Shown: in pieces, positions 35,201-44,400 of the stretch | Numbering within the stretch: the first letter of the stretch is position 1 | Layout: the number at the start of each line of letters is the position of its first letter | Assembly (NCBI RefSeq): GCF_036248275.1 | Contig: NZ_CP109181.1 | Span: 8,608,618-8,672,617, forward strand | Reading direction: 5' to 3' | From: Streptomyces sp. NBC_01716 | GTDB lineage: Bacteria; Actinomycetota; Actinomycetes; Streptomycetales; Streptomycetaceae | Length of the DNA: 64,000 bases | Position numbers and translations under genes: made by a program | The notes under the pieces: model-generated | Seen by the model: only the letters and a program-made list of their open reading frames with translations | Told to the model about the DNA's origin: nothing | Database searches by the model: none

Positions 35201-37137
35201 TCCGGTCTGGCCACAGTCCACTGTTTCAACTCGACGAGCACATAGGACGGAGCCGAGCGGACGGGGTCCAGACCGGACAGGATCACGTCTATTCGTCTGC
35301 TGTTCATCGGCAGGGTGAACTCAACGAGCATCTCGACCTCGGAGAGTCCGGCGTCGATCAGGCATCCCGCCAATGCGGGAAGACCTCTTTCCCAGGCTCG
35401 GATCTGCGAAGAAGCTGGCCTGTGTCCGAATGCACGGACGTAGCGGTCGCTGAGGAGTAGGAACAGCGAACCGTCCCGTGCGTCGGCGGCGACCGCTCCT
35501 GCGGACGCCCGCAGCAGGGCCGCGCCGGATGCCGCGGACATCTCCCGGACACTGGCCGGTGTGCTTGCAGCGTTGGACGGCGGCCTGCCGTGGGTTCTGT
35601 CCTGGGTGGTGGGGCCGGCCACCACCGCGAAGGGCGAAGCCTCGTCCGACAGTCTGATTGTTCCCGAGGCATCGGCCATGAGCGCGGAGAAGTCCGGCAG
35701 CCGGCCGAGGTACGGCTCGAGGGCTCGGCCCACGGCCTCGGTGATCTCTTGGGTCTGTGTCCTGCTGAGCGCACTGGACAGGAGTTCCCGTACACCGGGC
35801 CGGAAGTCGTAGAGGCCGTCTCTACGCAGCGATTCCGGGAACCCTTCGAGCGTTTGCTCGTCGTCGAGACGCTCCAGCAGTCCCCCGAGCAGCACCTCGG
35901 CGACGTGTGCCGAGGTGGCCTCGGGAAGGGTGGCACTGCGGACGAGTTGCATCAGGAGCGGGCTGAGGGGCCTGATCGCGGAAAGCCGAACTGCCAGACG
36001 GTAGGCCTGCGGGGAAAAGGACCCCCGGAACACGGCGATCAGCCGGTCCGGCGGTACGGTCGCCGGGGCAGGTCCCGCTTCCGCCGCCCCGGCGCTCGGA
36101 GCCCCCAGTGCTGTTGCCTCGACGAGGTGGGGGACGGCGGGCCCGGTCAGCAGCTGCGCCCACGACGCCAGCGAGGACGGCGACAGGGCGAGCACCGGCA
36201 GAGATAGTCGGTCCGAAACGACTTCCGCCCGTTCACCTGTCAAGGGGTCCAGCATCAGAACCTGATCTGTAGTCGGGAAGCGTTTGGTTGCCCTGAGCAG
36301 GTGCGGCTGCGGCTGAAACCTCGTGGCGCGCCACAGGCGCTGCGGCAACGGGTTGAGAACCGCGACGGGCCCACGTGCTCCCCAGGCTGCGACGGCGGCG
36401 GCTGTCGCAGGGCTAGTCCAGGCCGGATGAACGCCGTCCGTCAGCAGGAAGGTGACCGATACCCCGGCACCGTTCCTGTGGTGCCGGGGGCTTAGCTTCT
36501 GCGGGGTGAATCTGCTGACGTGGACGGTGCGGAAATCGCCGCTGCGTACCAGCAGGCCGCCGAGTTCTGGCACCAGTGACCGCCACACGCGCATGGACGC
36601 AGAGTCGTCGACCAGGAGTACGGCTGCGTGCCACAGCTCTCGCTCGGGGCGCAGCACCACGTCGAGGGTGCCCGATTCCGCGGTGAGCCTGACGGTGGCC
36701 TCCACATCGACGACCTTCCGATGCAGGTGATCCCGGTGCTGGCGCAGGGGTCGGAGCGAACGGGCCAGGTTGTGTGCTCCGGGCAAGGCCCGAGGACCCG
36801 GGACACGCACGGCACGAGCGGCCGTTCCGGTGGCGGGTTGGGCTGTCCTGCTGTCGGGGAGGAGGAACCGGCGTCGCCCCGTTGCTGGTTGTTCCGTCGG
36901 GCTCGTGGGGGCAGGTCCGGAACCTGTCGGGTCGAAGCCCTGCTCATCGTCTATCTGCCCGACATCGTCGGCCTGGGGTCCGGCCTCTTCGGCCTCCGCC
37001 GGATCCGGCGCCGTCGCGTCGCCCGCTCCTGTCCGGGCTCCTCCTATGACACGGGCCAGGAGGAGGACGTCCAGGAGCTCCTCGCCGCCGAGCGGGTAGC
37101 CGAGACCGTCCAGGACCCCTCGCAGTCGGTCGATCAC
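32275..37137 (-). CDS. vWA - nuclease/SF1 helicase - type ISP C-module fusion
   Basis: A 1620-aa protein starting at a GTG that overlaps the MoxR stop. Residues about 1-520 match SAV_2336-type vWA proteins (AVLLVDDSASMRVW, a complete MIDAS DxSxS). At about 610 there is a PD-(D/E)XK-like pattern (RRIDVILSG ... YVLVELKQW). Residues about 780-1190 form a DUF2075-type SF1 helicase: Walker A ITGGPGTGKSVIAL near 806, Walker B DVLICDEAHRI, then GSIYTAQGFEFDW and KVLLTRGMAGT. From about 1215 the sequence matches the C-terminal module of type ISP restriction-modification enzymes (RSFDRQWLVADDRVIDRPRP; PDMHHFNGRGGRVHP; DADTQTLHVGHGAFGPV; KTSPLDDIHVRRW), but no methyltransferase domain is present. It is probably the effector of the MoxR-VMAP operon. 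Confidence 0.85.
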   Translation of the reverse strand: MIDRLRGVLDGLGYPLGGEELLDVLLLARVIGGARTGAGDATAPDPAEAEEAGPQADDVGQIDDEQGFDPTGSGPAPTSPTEQPATGRRRFLLPDSRTAQPATGTAARAVRVPGPRALPGAHNLARSLRPLRQHRDHLHRKVVDVEATVRLTAESGTLDVVLRPERELWHAAVLLVDDSASMRVWRSLVPELGGLLVRSGDFRTVHVSRFTPQKLSPRHHRNGAGVSVTFLLTDGVHPAWTSPATAAAVAAWGARGPVAVLNPLPQRLWRATRFQPQPHLLRATKRFPTTDQVLMLDPLTGERAEVVSDRLSLPVLALSPSSLASWAQLLTGPAVPHLVEATALGAPSAGAAEAGPAPATVPPDRLIAVFRGSFSPQAYRLAVRLSAIRPLSPLLMQLVRSATLPEATSAHVAEVLLGGLLERLDDEQTLEGFPESLRRDGLYDFRPGVRELLSSALSRTQTQEITEAVGRALEPYLGRLPDFSALMADASGTIRLSDEASPFAVVAGPTTQDRTHGRPPSNAASTPASVREMSAASGAALLRASAGAVAADARDGSLFLLLSDRYVRAFGHRPASSQIRAWERGLPALAGCLIDAGLSEVEMLVEFTLPMNSRRIDVILSGLDPVRSAPSYVLVELKQWTVARPDTNDPALCSAGTDTFLVLNPIDQVQRYREYLVKFNSLLARHPESVSGAVYLPNATEAGVDGLRDIEHEDGSQLFTGEHRAEFLTYLRGRFNSGRSEAEAADQLLLAKLLPPSKLTAVAAQEMEEGQFTLLDEQQIAYRTVLNAVRKAQHSAHKEVVVITGGPGTGKSVIALHLLGELYRQGVPALHATGSQSLTKTLRKAAGSRKREVQDLFKYFNSFMAAQENSLDVLICDEAHRIRETSANRYTRASLHTGRPQIDELIDVARVPVFLLDEHQVVRPGEIGTVAEIVGAAGRKGLPFRVVALDSQFRYGGSDVYLNWVVRLLGLEASGPTLWKPDGRMQLLVADSPEEMEAFLEDRRSEGYGARMTAGYCWPWSPEPRPGDPLPLDVMIGGWARPWNLRGDRSVSGAPPAALWATDPAGSGQVGSIYTAQGFEFDWSGVVIGPDMVWRGDRFVTDRKSSKDPVLGRTVADEEADRLIRNTYKVLLTRGMAGTVVYSTDAETRAKLLELGGRALGAHSPRTEKFEQLKTVRPDQGEWRTTRTGSTAPFTPAPRSDWDAYPALSDLFPWGSLGVATHRGWVVSPGKQILEQRWNQLIGEEDPAVKAELFKETRDRSTDRIRGGLPGRSSHGVPISQETSTLAEVVRIGMRSFDRQWLVADDRVIDRPRPALWAALQSGQVFLNQPSGHPIESGPAVVATSLLPDMHHFNGRGGRVHPVLHPDGTSNVPPRLLPVLSAHLNHSRVSAQDVAAYVVAVAGHSGFTEHFQEELLTSGVRVPLTRNPRLWEAAVRLGEEVLWASTYGEVCFDSTSGRHQASVAYEPGDARRVRCLAPVGDNVPGDMRYDADTQTLHVGHGAFGPVPAEVWSYDVGGMNVLKKWFGYRKARPDNRKTSPLDDIHVRRWPDEWGVELIDLLTVLRRLMEIAYTQRALLHRILAEAMVTDADLTQAGVLPVDDKARTPRQPVSPKVFEPNGE

Positions 37138-38144
37138 GCCGGGAAAGCCTCGTCGAGACGGTGCATGACGGCGTTGATCAGCTGCTCGCGGCTCAGATCG
37201 GCTCCCGTGACGCGCAGGTGAACTGCGGCCAGGAGCTGATCGGTGGCAAGGGTCTGCACGGCCGCTCTCTGCAGGAAGTTCTGGATGAGGTCCTCGGCGT
37301 CGGCGAGCGCCTCGGCTCCAAGGTGGAGGCGGACGATGTCGCGGAGCTTCTCCTCGTCCGGGTCCGGCAGATCGAGGCGCACACAGCGACGGAGGAAGGC
37401 CGGGGGGAAGTCTCGTTCTCCGTTGCTGGTCATAACCACGATCGGAAAGTGGCTGCACGACATGGTTCCGCGGTGCACCTTGGCACGTTCCCTGCTGCCG
37501 GTGACCAGCACGTCGACGCTCTGCTGGTCCTCGGGAAGCCGCGTGAGTTCGGGGATCTCGAACGCTCCCTCCTCCAGTACTACGAGGAGGTCGTTCGGCA
37601 GATCGATGTCGGCCTTGTCCAACTCGTCGATGAGCAGTACTCGGGGGCGATCTGTGGCAGCGAGTGCCGTGCCCAGCGGGCCGAGTCGCAGGAAGTCGCC
37701 GATGCCCGATCGGCGGCCTTTGGTGCGATGCCTCAATTTCCTGGAAGCGTCACGCGTGGCTCGTGTCTCGCGCTCCAGCGTAGTCTCGCGCAGTCGGCCC
37801 ACGGCGTCGTAGCGGTAGAGGGCGTCCGTCAGCGTCGAGCGGCTGTTGACCGGCCAGCGCAGTACGTCACCCAGTTCCAGATCTTCGGCGATGGCATGGG
37901 CGAGGGAACTTTTGCCGGTACCGGGACGCCCAGTTACCAGCAGAGGGCGGCGCAGGTGGAGTGCGGCGTTGACGACTGCGACGTGTTCCGGGCCCAGTAG
38001 GTACTGCTGGGCCGTCGGAGTCCGCGGCGATCCGGAGAGGCTTCGCCACGGTGGCGGAGCGGGCAGTTCGGCCGGTCCACGGAACACCCACCAGTCCTCG
38101 GTTGCCGCGCTGGGGTCGTGCTCGGGCACTGAGCTGTGCGACAC
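37134..38144 (-). CDS. MoxR-family AAA+ ATPase
   Basis: A 336-aa MoxR-type AAA+ ATPase. Walker A is LLVTGRPGTGKSSLAHAIA, Walker B is RVLLIDELDKADIDLPND, with sensor 1 in PIVVMTSNGERDFPPAFLRR. The start is the GTG at 38144, which has AAGGAGAG upstream; the in-frame ATG at 38162 would place that site inside the gene. MoxR ATPases work with vWA proteins as chaperone-like pairs, and here the vWA partner follows with a GTGA overlap. The gap to the VMAP gene upstream is 24 bases. Confidence 0.88.
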   Translation of the reverse strand: MSHSSVPEHDPSAATEDWWVFRGPAELPAPPPWRSLSGSPRTPTAQQYLLGPEHVAVVNAALHLRRPLLVTGRPGTGKSSLAHAIAEDLELGDVLRWPVNSRSTLTDALYRYDAVGRLRETTLERETRATRDASRKLRHRTKGRRSGIGDFLRLGPLGTALAATDRPRVLLIDELDKADIDLPNDLLVVLEEGAFEIPELTRLPEDQQSVDVLVTGSRERAKVHRGTMSCSHFPIVVMTSNGERDFPPAFLRRCVRLDLPDPDEEKLRDIVRLHLGAEALADAEDLIQNFLQRAAVQTLATDQLLAAVHLRVTGADLSREQLINAVMHRLDEAFPA

Positions 38145-38168
38145 GGTCGCTCTCCTTGGCATGTGTGT

Positions 38169-40301
38169 TCAGGGCTGGGTGAGGGCCCAGGCATCAGGAG
38201 CAAACGGTGGCGGTCTGTGGTCCGGCCCGTCGTACAGGAGTGAAAGCCGACGCCCGTGGTGGGTCGGGCAGTCGGGGTCGGCCAGGGCTTTGGCCCGTTC
38301 CAGCCGTACCGTCTCCGGCAGCTTCGTGTGGCTGATGCCTTCCACCAGTTCGAGCAGCCGTTTGGCTGTCTCGGTGTCGTGGTCCTGCCGGTGCCACAGG
38401 ACGGTGTGCACACCCGCCTGGAGGCATTGCCGGAGCACCTGGTTCTGGTGCTGCTGCTCGCAGCACATGATGACGACGCCGGCGTTCGGAACCGCCTCGA
38501 GCTGCGCCTGGGCAACGCCCGGGCGTGCCGAGCGCTGGTCGAGGACGATAGGCCGGGACAACGGGAGTGCTTTGGTGCGCCGCTTCCACCCGGCGTAGGT
38601 GTCCCGCGTCCGTCCGGAACTTCGCAGGACGACCCGACGGTTGATACCCAGGTAGAAGTCGCCGTCTTCTTCGTTTCCCCTCAGATGCCAGGTGTCCACG
38701 TCGAGCCGCAGCCAAGGAGGTGCCAGGAAGAACTCCACCAGAGCCTGATCCGTGTGCTCGTGCACCTTGGTGCGCAGCACTGCTCTGACGCCTTCGACTA
38801 CCTGCTCGCTGGATACCTCCGAGTCCTGCACTAGGACGAGCTCGTGGCGGTCGGCACCGCTATAGACCCATATCTGATAGGTGAAGCGATGCCCGGGGGC
38901 GATGGGCAGCAACTCGACCTGGATGCGGGGAGACGCTGCGGCGGTCTCAGCGGGACCGCCGCAGGGAGTCGGACGGATGTCGTCGCGGAACTGGTAGACG
39001 GCGGCCTCAGGTATTCCCAGCCGCGGTGCCACCCTGTCGACCCAGGCGTCCAGTTCCTCCGACAGAGGATTCCCAACGGAGTGCTCTGCAAGGCTGATTC
39101 GGACAACTGCCTGGAGGAGCGGCGGCATCAACCGGTTGTCGGACGGGTACCCCTCGAGGAGGTCAGTGACGTCCATCAGTCCAGAGACCAACGGCAACTC
39201 GTCGGCGTACGGGAGTACGGCACGCAGCAGATCCTCGGGGTCGGTCTCACGGCACTGGGTGAGAAGGCCGACCAGTTCACGCCGCTGTTGCGCCGTGAGC
39301 GTCTCCCTCGGGCTGACCACACGTGCCGCGCGCAGGAGTCGGTCCCAGGCGGCCTTTTCGTCCGAGGAACCGAGGGCGCCGGTGTCCATCAGGTACTCCC
39401 GGACCACTTCCAGCAGTTCCGGCACGCCGCGTCGCACGCCGACGGCGAGGGTAAGCAACCGGTGATGATCCGCTGCCTGATGGATGGACTCCCTGCCAAG
39501 CTTGGCGGACAGCCTGACCTCACACTTCAGGACGGCCTGAGTGCCCGGCAAAAGCCTTTCCAGGGCGGCCAGCGTCTGCTGCCGGCCCTGTCCTGCTGTG
39601 GGCACCTCGACCGGTGGAAGGTCCGGCAGCTCGGCCTCGATGGCGGGCAGGCCGATCGCGTACAGCGGGCACCGTGCCACCGGGCTCTTGCCGGGCGCGT
39701 CCACGTGTGTGGCGACCACGATCCCGACGACGGCCTCGCGGTCTCGATCCCAGAGCGGCCCACCGCTGTGTCCTTCCCGGGCCTCGCCTGCGTCGACGTC
39801 CAGCACGATCCAGGGCTCAGCTACCGCACGCGGCGTTGCGGTAATGGTCGTTGCGGGATGGCCGCTGGCCCATAGCGCTATGACGGAGTGCCCGTCCCGC
39901 TCTGGAAGAAAGGGCGCCGGCTCCGCACCGTCGGGAGGGGGCTCGGCGAGTCTGAGCACAGCCAGGTCGCCGAAATACGGAAACGGAAACTTGCCTGCGG
40001 TCTCCGCGTGACCTCTCTGGGGCGAAGGATGTGCCCGCGGCGGACGCCACATCGCCTGTTCGACACGTCCGAAAAACTCCCGGTCTGCGGCCACATGGGG
40101 CATCCGTAACCGGACGACGTTCCCCTGTCCCGGTACAGAGTCTTCGAAACGGTGTCGTCCCAATGCGCTGTTGATGACATGGGCACAGGTGAGGACCAGG
40201 GAGTTAGAGATCAGAACGCCAGCGCCGACGAACTCTTTCTGCCCTTGGACGGACACGAACGACCGGCGAAGTGCCGCGTCACTGTGAGTGGAAGGGATCA
40301 C
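38169..40301 (-). CDS. Trypsin-like protease with VMAP domains
   Basis: A 710-aa protein. Residues about 1-225 are a trypsin-like serine protease with the full triad: His in LVLTCAHVINSAL, Asp in FGDLAVLRL, Ser in EGHSGGPLWDRD. The middle and C-terminal parts match vWA-MoxR-associated protein (VMAP) modules (QRRELVGLLTQCRETDPEDL; RFTYQIWVYSGADRHELVLV; WLRLDVDTWHLRG). In the ternary conflict systems described by comparative genomics, VMAP is the sensor/adaptor and its protease may activate the vWA-linked effector. It starts at GTG 40301, 16 bases after the TCO gene, with GGAAGG upstream. Confidence 0.83.
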   Translation of the reverse strand: MIPSTHSDAALRRSFVSVQGQKEFVGAGVLISNSLVLTCAHVINSALGRHRFEDSVPGQGNVVRLRMPHVAADREFFGRVEQAMWRPPRAHPSPQRGHAETAGKFPFPYFGDLAVLRLAEPPPDGAEPAPFLPERDGHSVIALWASGHPATTITATPRAVAEPWIVLDVDAGEAREGHSGGPLWDRDREAVVGIVVATHVDAPGKSPVARCPLYAIGLPAIEAELPDLPPVEVPTAGQGRQQTLAALERLLPGTQAVLKCEVRLSAKLGRESIHQAADHHRLLTLAVGVRRGVPELLEVVREYLMDTGALGSSDEKAAWDRLLRAARVVSPRETLTAQQRRELVGLLTQCRETDPEDLLRAVLPYADELPLVSGLMDVTDLLEGYPSDNRLMPPLLQAVVRISLAEHSVGNPLSEELDAWVDRVAPRLGIPEAAVYQFRDDIRPTPCGGPAETAAASPRIQVELLPIAPGHRFTYQIWVYSGADRHELVLVQDSEVSSEQVVEGVRAVLRTKVHEHTDQALVEFFLAPPWLRLDVDTWHLRGNEEDGDFYLGINRRVVLRSSGRTRDTYAGWKRRTKALPLSRPIVLDQRSARPGVAQAQLEAVPNAGVVIMCCEQQHQNQVLRQCLQAGVHTVLWHRQDHDTETAKRLLELVEGISHTKLPETVRLERAKALADPDCPTHHGRRLSLLYDGPDHRPPPFAPDAWALTQP

Positions 40302-40317
40302 CCGGTACAGCCTTCCG

Positions 40318-40818
40318 TCACGACGCGGAGGGAGAAGCCGCCCCGTTCGCAGCCGCCCTGTTCAGGGAAGGCAGCTCTTCCGGGACGGGCACGTCCGGTG
40401 AGTCGGTGAAGTTCCAGGTGGCGGATACGGTGAAACTCGCCTCACCCTTCCCCGAGAAGACCCCGAGGCTGAAATCGCTCCCCAAGGTCACGCCGAACTC
40501 GACGGTGACCTCGTTCGGCCGCCGGGTCGATTCGGTGAACGACTGGTGGATTCCGTCAAGCACGCCGCCCAAAGGACGCAGAGCCTCGGCGAGCGCTTCG
40601 CCGCCTCGGGTGAGGGCCTGCGCCGCACGTTCGTTGACGCTCACGGGCAGGGCTGATCCGAAGTCCGCTGGAAGGTCGAGAGGTTCGCTCGCTTCGGTTT
40701 CGCGCTGGCTTGTGCCCCGCTCGGGCATTGCAGAGATGTCCTCGAGCGCAGGAGTGAGGTGCAGGCGCACCACCGAGCCGTCATCAAAAGCGAGATTTAC
40801 GTCCCCCATGAGCACCAT
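40318..40818 (-). CDS. Trypsin-co-occurring (TCO, CU044_2847-type) protein 1
   Basis: A 166-aa protein of the CU044_2847/trypsin-co-occurring type. The N-terminus VNLAFDDGSVVRLHLTPALE is followed by a helical middle and EVTVEFGVTLGSDFSLGVFS then FTVSATWNF, the beta-rich signature shared with the second copy at 45776. Such proteins are regularly encoded beside trypsin-domain conflict proteins and may be their substrate or inhibitor. First gene of the minus-strand TCO-VMAP-MoxR-vWA operon. Start 40809 is an equally possible ATG. Confidence 0.75.
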   Translation of the reverse strand: MVLMGDVNLAFDDGSVVRLHLTPALEDISAMPERGTSQRETEASEPLDLPADFGSALPVSVNERAAQALTRGGEALAEALRPLGGVLDGIHQSFTESTRRPNEVTVEFGVTLGSDFSLGVFSGKGEASFTVSATWNFTDSPDVPVPEELPSLNRAAANGAASPSAS

Positions 40819-41486
40819 CCTGTCATGATCAGCAGTCGGCCGTGGCCCCAACTCCCTTACCGGCCACTCAGGGCGCTTTGACGCCCGCGCCTGGGCGCCG
40901 CCTCGCTCACGGGTGCATCGGCGCGTGTTGGCGAGATCAAATTGCGGTATGGACAACAGGGTCCTCGGCGATGATCAAGTTGCCCAGTTCGAACGGCGCG
41001 CGTGAGCCGAGCACCGGCTGGATAACGCTAACCGGTCCGAGATCGAGGCGTACGCCGTCGGGGAAGGACCGCTTGCCGCCGCCGACCACGCTCGATGAAC
41101 AGGTGGTAGTCGTCCACCAGGCCAGCCGCGATCGCCTGGCGAGGTTCGGGCCGTCGATGGTGAGGTCGTGCGCGGACTCGGCGTTGAGTGTGCGTATCGC
41201 GTCGGGGTCGAAGGTCCGCTCGATCCTGGTCCTCGCGGTGGACACCGAGTCAAGTGTCGTGGAGTACACGATCTTCTCTGCGGTACCGGGCGTCGGCCGG
41301 CCGCGGCAGCCGGTGCAGTTCGGCGAACACCTGGCGCAGCTCGGTGAGATCGTGGCGGCAGGCGTTGAGCAGGGCGAGGTAGTCGTCGACGGGCCAGGGG
41401 GCGAGGATCCCGGAGCGGGTTCAGTGACTCGTTTCTGGCCAGGGGCGGGGCATCGTGCGGAACCTTGTCATGGCTCCGGTCACGGG
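40819..41486. other. Intergenic region between the two TCO modules
   Basis: Apart from the reductase remnant listed separately (40937-41290), this 670-base stretch has no supported gene. Minus-strand residues DDYLALLNACRHDLTELRQV around 41310-41370 look like a coding leftover of an unknown protein. The promoter for the TCO-VMAP-MoxR-vWA operon must lie in 40819-40936. Confidence 0.35.
40937..41290 (-). pseudogene. Dihydrofolate-reductase-like (RibD C-terminal) remnant
   Basis: The minus strand reads RIERTFDPDAIRTLNAESAH and DLTIDGPNLA, then (after frame changes) AIAAGLVDDYHLFI, then VVGGGKRSFPDGVRLDLG. This is the core of small DHFR/RibD-C reductases, with the GGGKRFFPDG signature. The N-terminal half is missing, and at least two frameshifts interrupt what remains; the last 35 residues do not match the family. 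It is a dead fragment caught between the two protease-based conflict modules. Confidence 0.65.
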
Positions 41487-44400
41487 TCAGGGGCAGATCC
41501 GGTGGTATGCGATCTTGTCGGGGATGTAGCGGTGCCATTCCCGTTCGGTCAGGGACCGGCCCGCGATCGCGCAGGCCTTGTCGGTGAGGGTGGCGAGGTC
41601 ATTGAAGGCGTCGGTGTCCCACAGCCGTACGGTCCCGTCGTCGCTGCTGGTGGTGAGGGTGTTCCCGTCCGGAGCGAAGAGGGCCGAGCGCAGGACGCCG
41701 GTGTGGCCGGTGAGCAGGGCCAGTTGCCTGTAGGTCCGAAGGTCCCACAGGCGTACTGCCCGGTCGTCGCCGGTAGTTGCCAGGGTCTTGCCGTCCGGGC
41801 TGACGACGGCCGACCAGATGGTGCCGGTGTGGCCGCTGAGGGTGGCGAGGCGGCGGTGGGTGCGTACATCCCACAGTCTCGCCGTGGCGTCCCGGCCGCT
41901 GCTGGCGAGGGTTTTCCCGTCCGGGGTGAAGGCCACCGACTGCGCGGAGTCGGTGTGGCCCGTGAGCGTTGCCGTGAGGCGGCGGTGCTGCACGTCCCAC
42001 AGCCGCAGTTTGCCGTCCCAGCCCGCTGTTGCCAGGGTGCTGCCGTCCGGGCTGAAGGCTACGGAGCTGACCATTTTGGTGACCGTGTCGAGGGTGCCGA
42101 GGCGACGGTGGGTCCGTGCGTCCCACAGCTGTACGGAAGAGGACTGGAAGCCGCCGGTCACGAAGATCCTGCCGTCCGGGCTGAAGGTCATCCAGCCGGC
42201 CCCGCCGGCGAAGGCCGCCAACTGCCTATGGGTCCGTACACTCCACAGGCGGGTCGTCCCGTCGATGTAACTGCTGGTGGCGAGGGTATGGCCATCAGGG
42301 CTGAAGCGCACGGACTGCACAGGGCTGCGGTGGCCGTCTAGAGAAACGAGCAGGCGGCGGGTGCGTACGTCCCACAGCAGGACCGCCGGACTGTCATGGC
42401 TGCTCGCGGCGACGAACCGCCCATCCGGGCTGAACCGTACCGAGCTCACCTTGCCTACGTGCCCGGTCAGGCGGCCCAGCGTGCGCCGCGTACGGGCGTC
42501 GTGCAGGTCCACGCTCCCGTCGCCGTCACCGGTCGCGAGGACTTTCCCGTTCGAGCTGTAGGCCGCCGGGCTTCCCGAACCGCCTGGCCCTGCGAAGGTA
42601 GCGCGCGGCTGCCCGACCTCCATGTCCCACAGCCGGACCGTGGCATCCCCGGCCCCGCTGGCCAGCATTGCGCCGTCCGGGCTGAACGCGAGTGCGTCCA
42701 CAGACCCGGTATGGCTGCTCAGTACGGTCACGGCCGTGCGCTCCCGCACGTCCCACAGCCGTATGGAGCGGTCCTGGCCTCCGCTTGCCAGGGTCCGGCC
42801 GTCCGGGCTGAAGGCCAGGGCGAACACGGTGCCGCTGTGTCCGGTGAGCGTGGCCAGCGGGCGGTGGCTGCGCACGTCCCACAGGCGCGTCGTGGCGTCG
42901 CTCGCCCCCGTGGCCAGCGTTTTGCCGTCCTGGCTGAACGCCAGCGACTGGACAAAACCCGTGTGGCCCTTCAGCGTGGCGGTGCGGCGCTTCTCCCGTA
43001 CGTCCCAGAGCTGCACCGCAGACTTGTCGCTGTCGCTGGTGCCGTAGCCGGTAACGGTGACGGCAAGGGTCCTGCCGTCGGGGCTGAATGCGAGGAGGGA
43101 GGGCCAGCCGTCGTCGTTGCGGTGGGCCTGGAGTTCGTCGATTTTCTGATGGGTACGGGCGTCCCAGAGCAGGACTTTGCCCTTCTGGCCGCTGGTGGCG
43201 ATTGTGTCTCCGTCCGGGCTGAAGACCGCCGGGCTCCGGACGCCGGTCAAGGCAGCGGTCTGCTTTCGCGTGTGGGCGTCCCACAGCCGCACCTTCCCGC
43301 CGTGGCTGGTGACGAGAGTCCTGCCGTCGGGGCTGAACGCCGCCGTGTGCACCTGGCTGCTGTGGCCGTCGAGTGAAGCCAGCTGCCGGCGCCCTGCCAT
43401 GTCCCACAGTCGTGCCGTGCCGTCGTTTCCGCTGGTCGCGAGGGTCTTGCCGTCCGGGCTGAAGGCGACCGACCTTACCTCTGCCGTGTGTCCCATGAGC
43501 GTGGCCCGTAAGGGTGAGGAAACCGTGGACAGGAGCTGGGCGCGAGTCTCCGGAGTCGGGGAGACGCGCTGAGCTGCAAGGGCGAGGCGAGCCGCCAGGG
43601 CTGGGTCGGTGTTGGCCTGCTGCCGGCTCTGCTCCGTCAGGCTCCGAGAGGCGGCCAGGGCCCGCTGCTCGTTGCTGCTGTGGGCGTTGAGGGTGGCCAG
43701 GCCCGCCGCAACGAGGACAAGTGCGGTGAGTACGGCGAAGCCCGCGCGGCGCCGGCGGCGCCAACGGGCGAGACGCTGCTGGACCTGGGCACTGGCCTCG
43801 ACGAACTCGGCCTCCTCGTCGGGTATTTCGGTGACGCGTGCGCCGATCCACCGCCGCGCCTCTGCGATCTGCTCCTTGCCCAGGGTCAGTTCCTGCGGAC
43901 GGCCCTGCTCCTGCCAGGCCCGCAGGGAACGGCGCAGCCCTTCCTGCCAGCTGCGGAACTCCCGGTTCTCCTCGACCCAGCGTTGCAGCCGCTCCCACTT
44001 CTCCACCAGTGCCTGATGCGCGAGCTCAGCAGTGTCCCGCCCCGTCGGGCGGCGCGTCACCACGACCAGCCGCGTGCTGGCAAGCCGGTGGATCAATGCC
44101 CAGTCGCCTGCGGAGAACTGGGTACGTGCGGCTACCCGGCGGGTGTCCGGGCCGCGCTCTCCGGCGTCCAGCTGCTCGCCGGGACGTACGAGTTGGATGA
44201 AGATCCGCTCCAGCGCCTGCTGCTCGGCCTCGTCCGCCCAGTCCCACAGACTGTGTTCCGCTTCTCCCGCCAGGGCCCCCTCCACGCCACCGAGTTCCTG
44301 GTACGCGGTGGTGGTCAGCCACCCGCGTTCCTGTCGCTCCCACAGTTGGCTCAGGGCGTACTCCAGCATCGGCAGCGCGGCCGGGCCGGGTGGGGTGTCC

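Noticed and set aside
34378..35460. A 360-codon plus-strand frame
   Set aside because: Antisense of the helicase part of the vWA fusion; no recognisable domains.
40842..42341. A 499-codon plus-strand frame
   Set aside because: Its repeated Val/Pro/Gly pattern mirrors the antisense of the WD40 repeats; no start signal or family.
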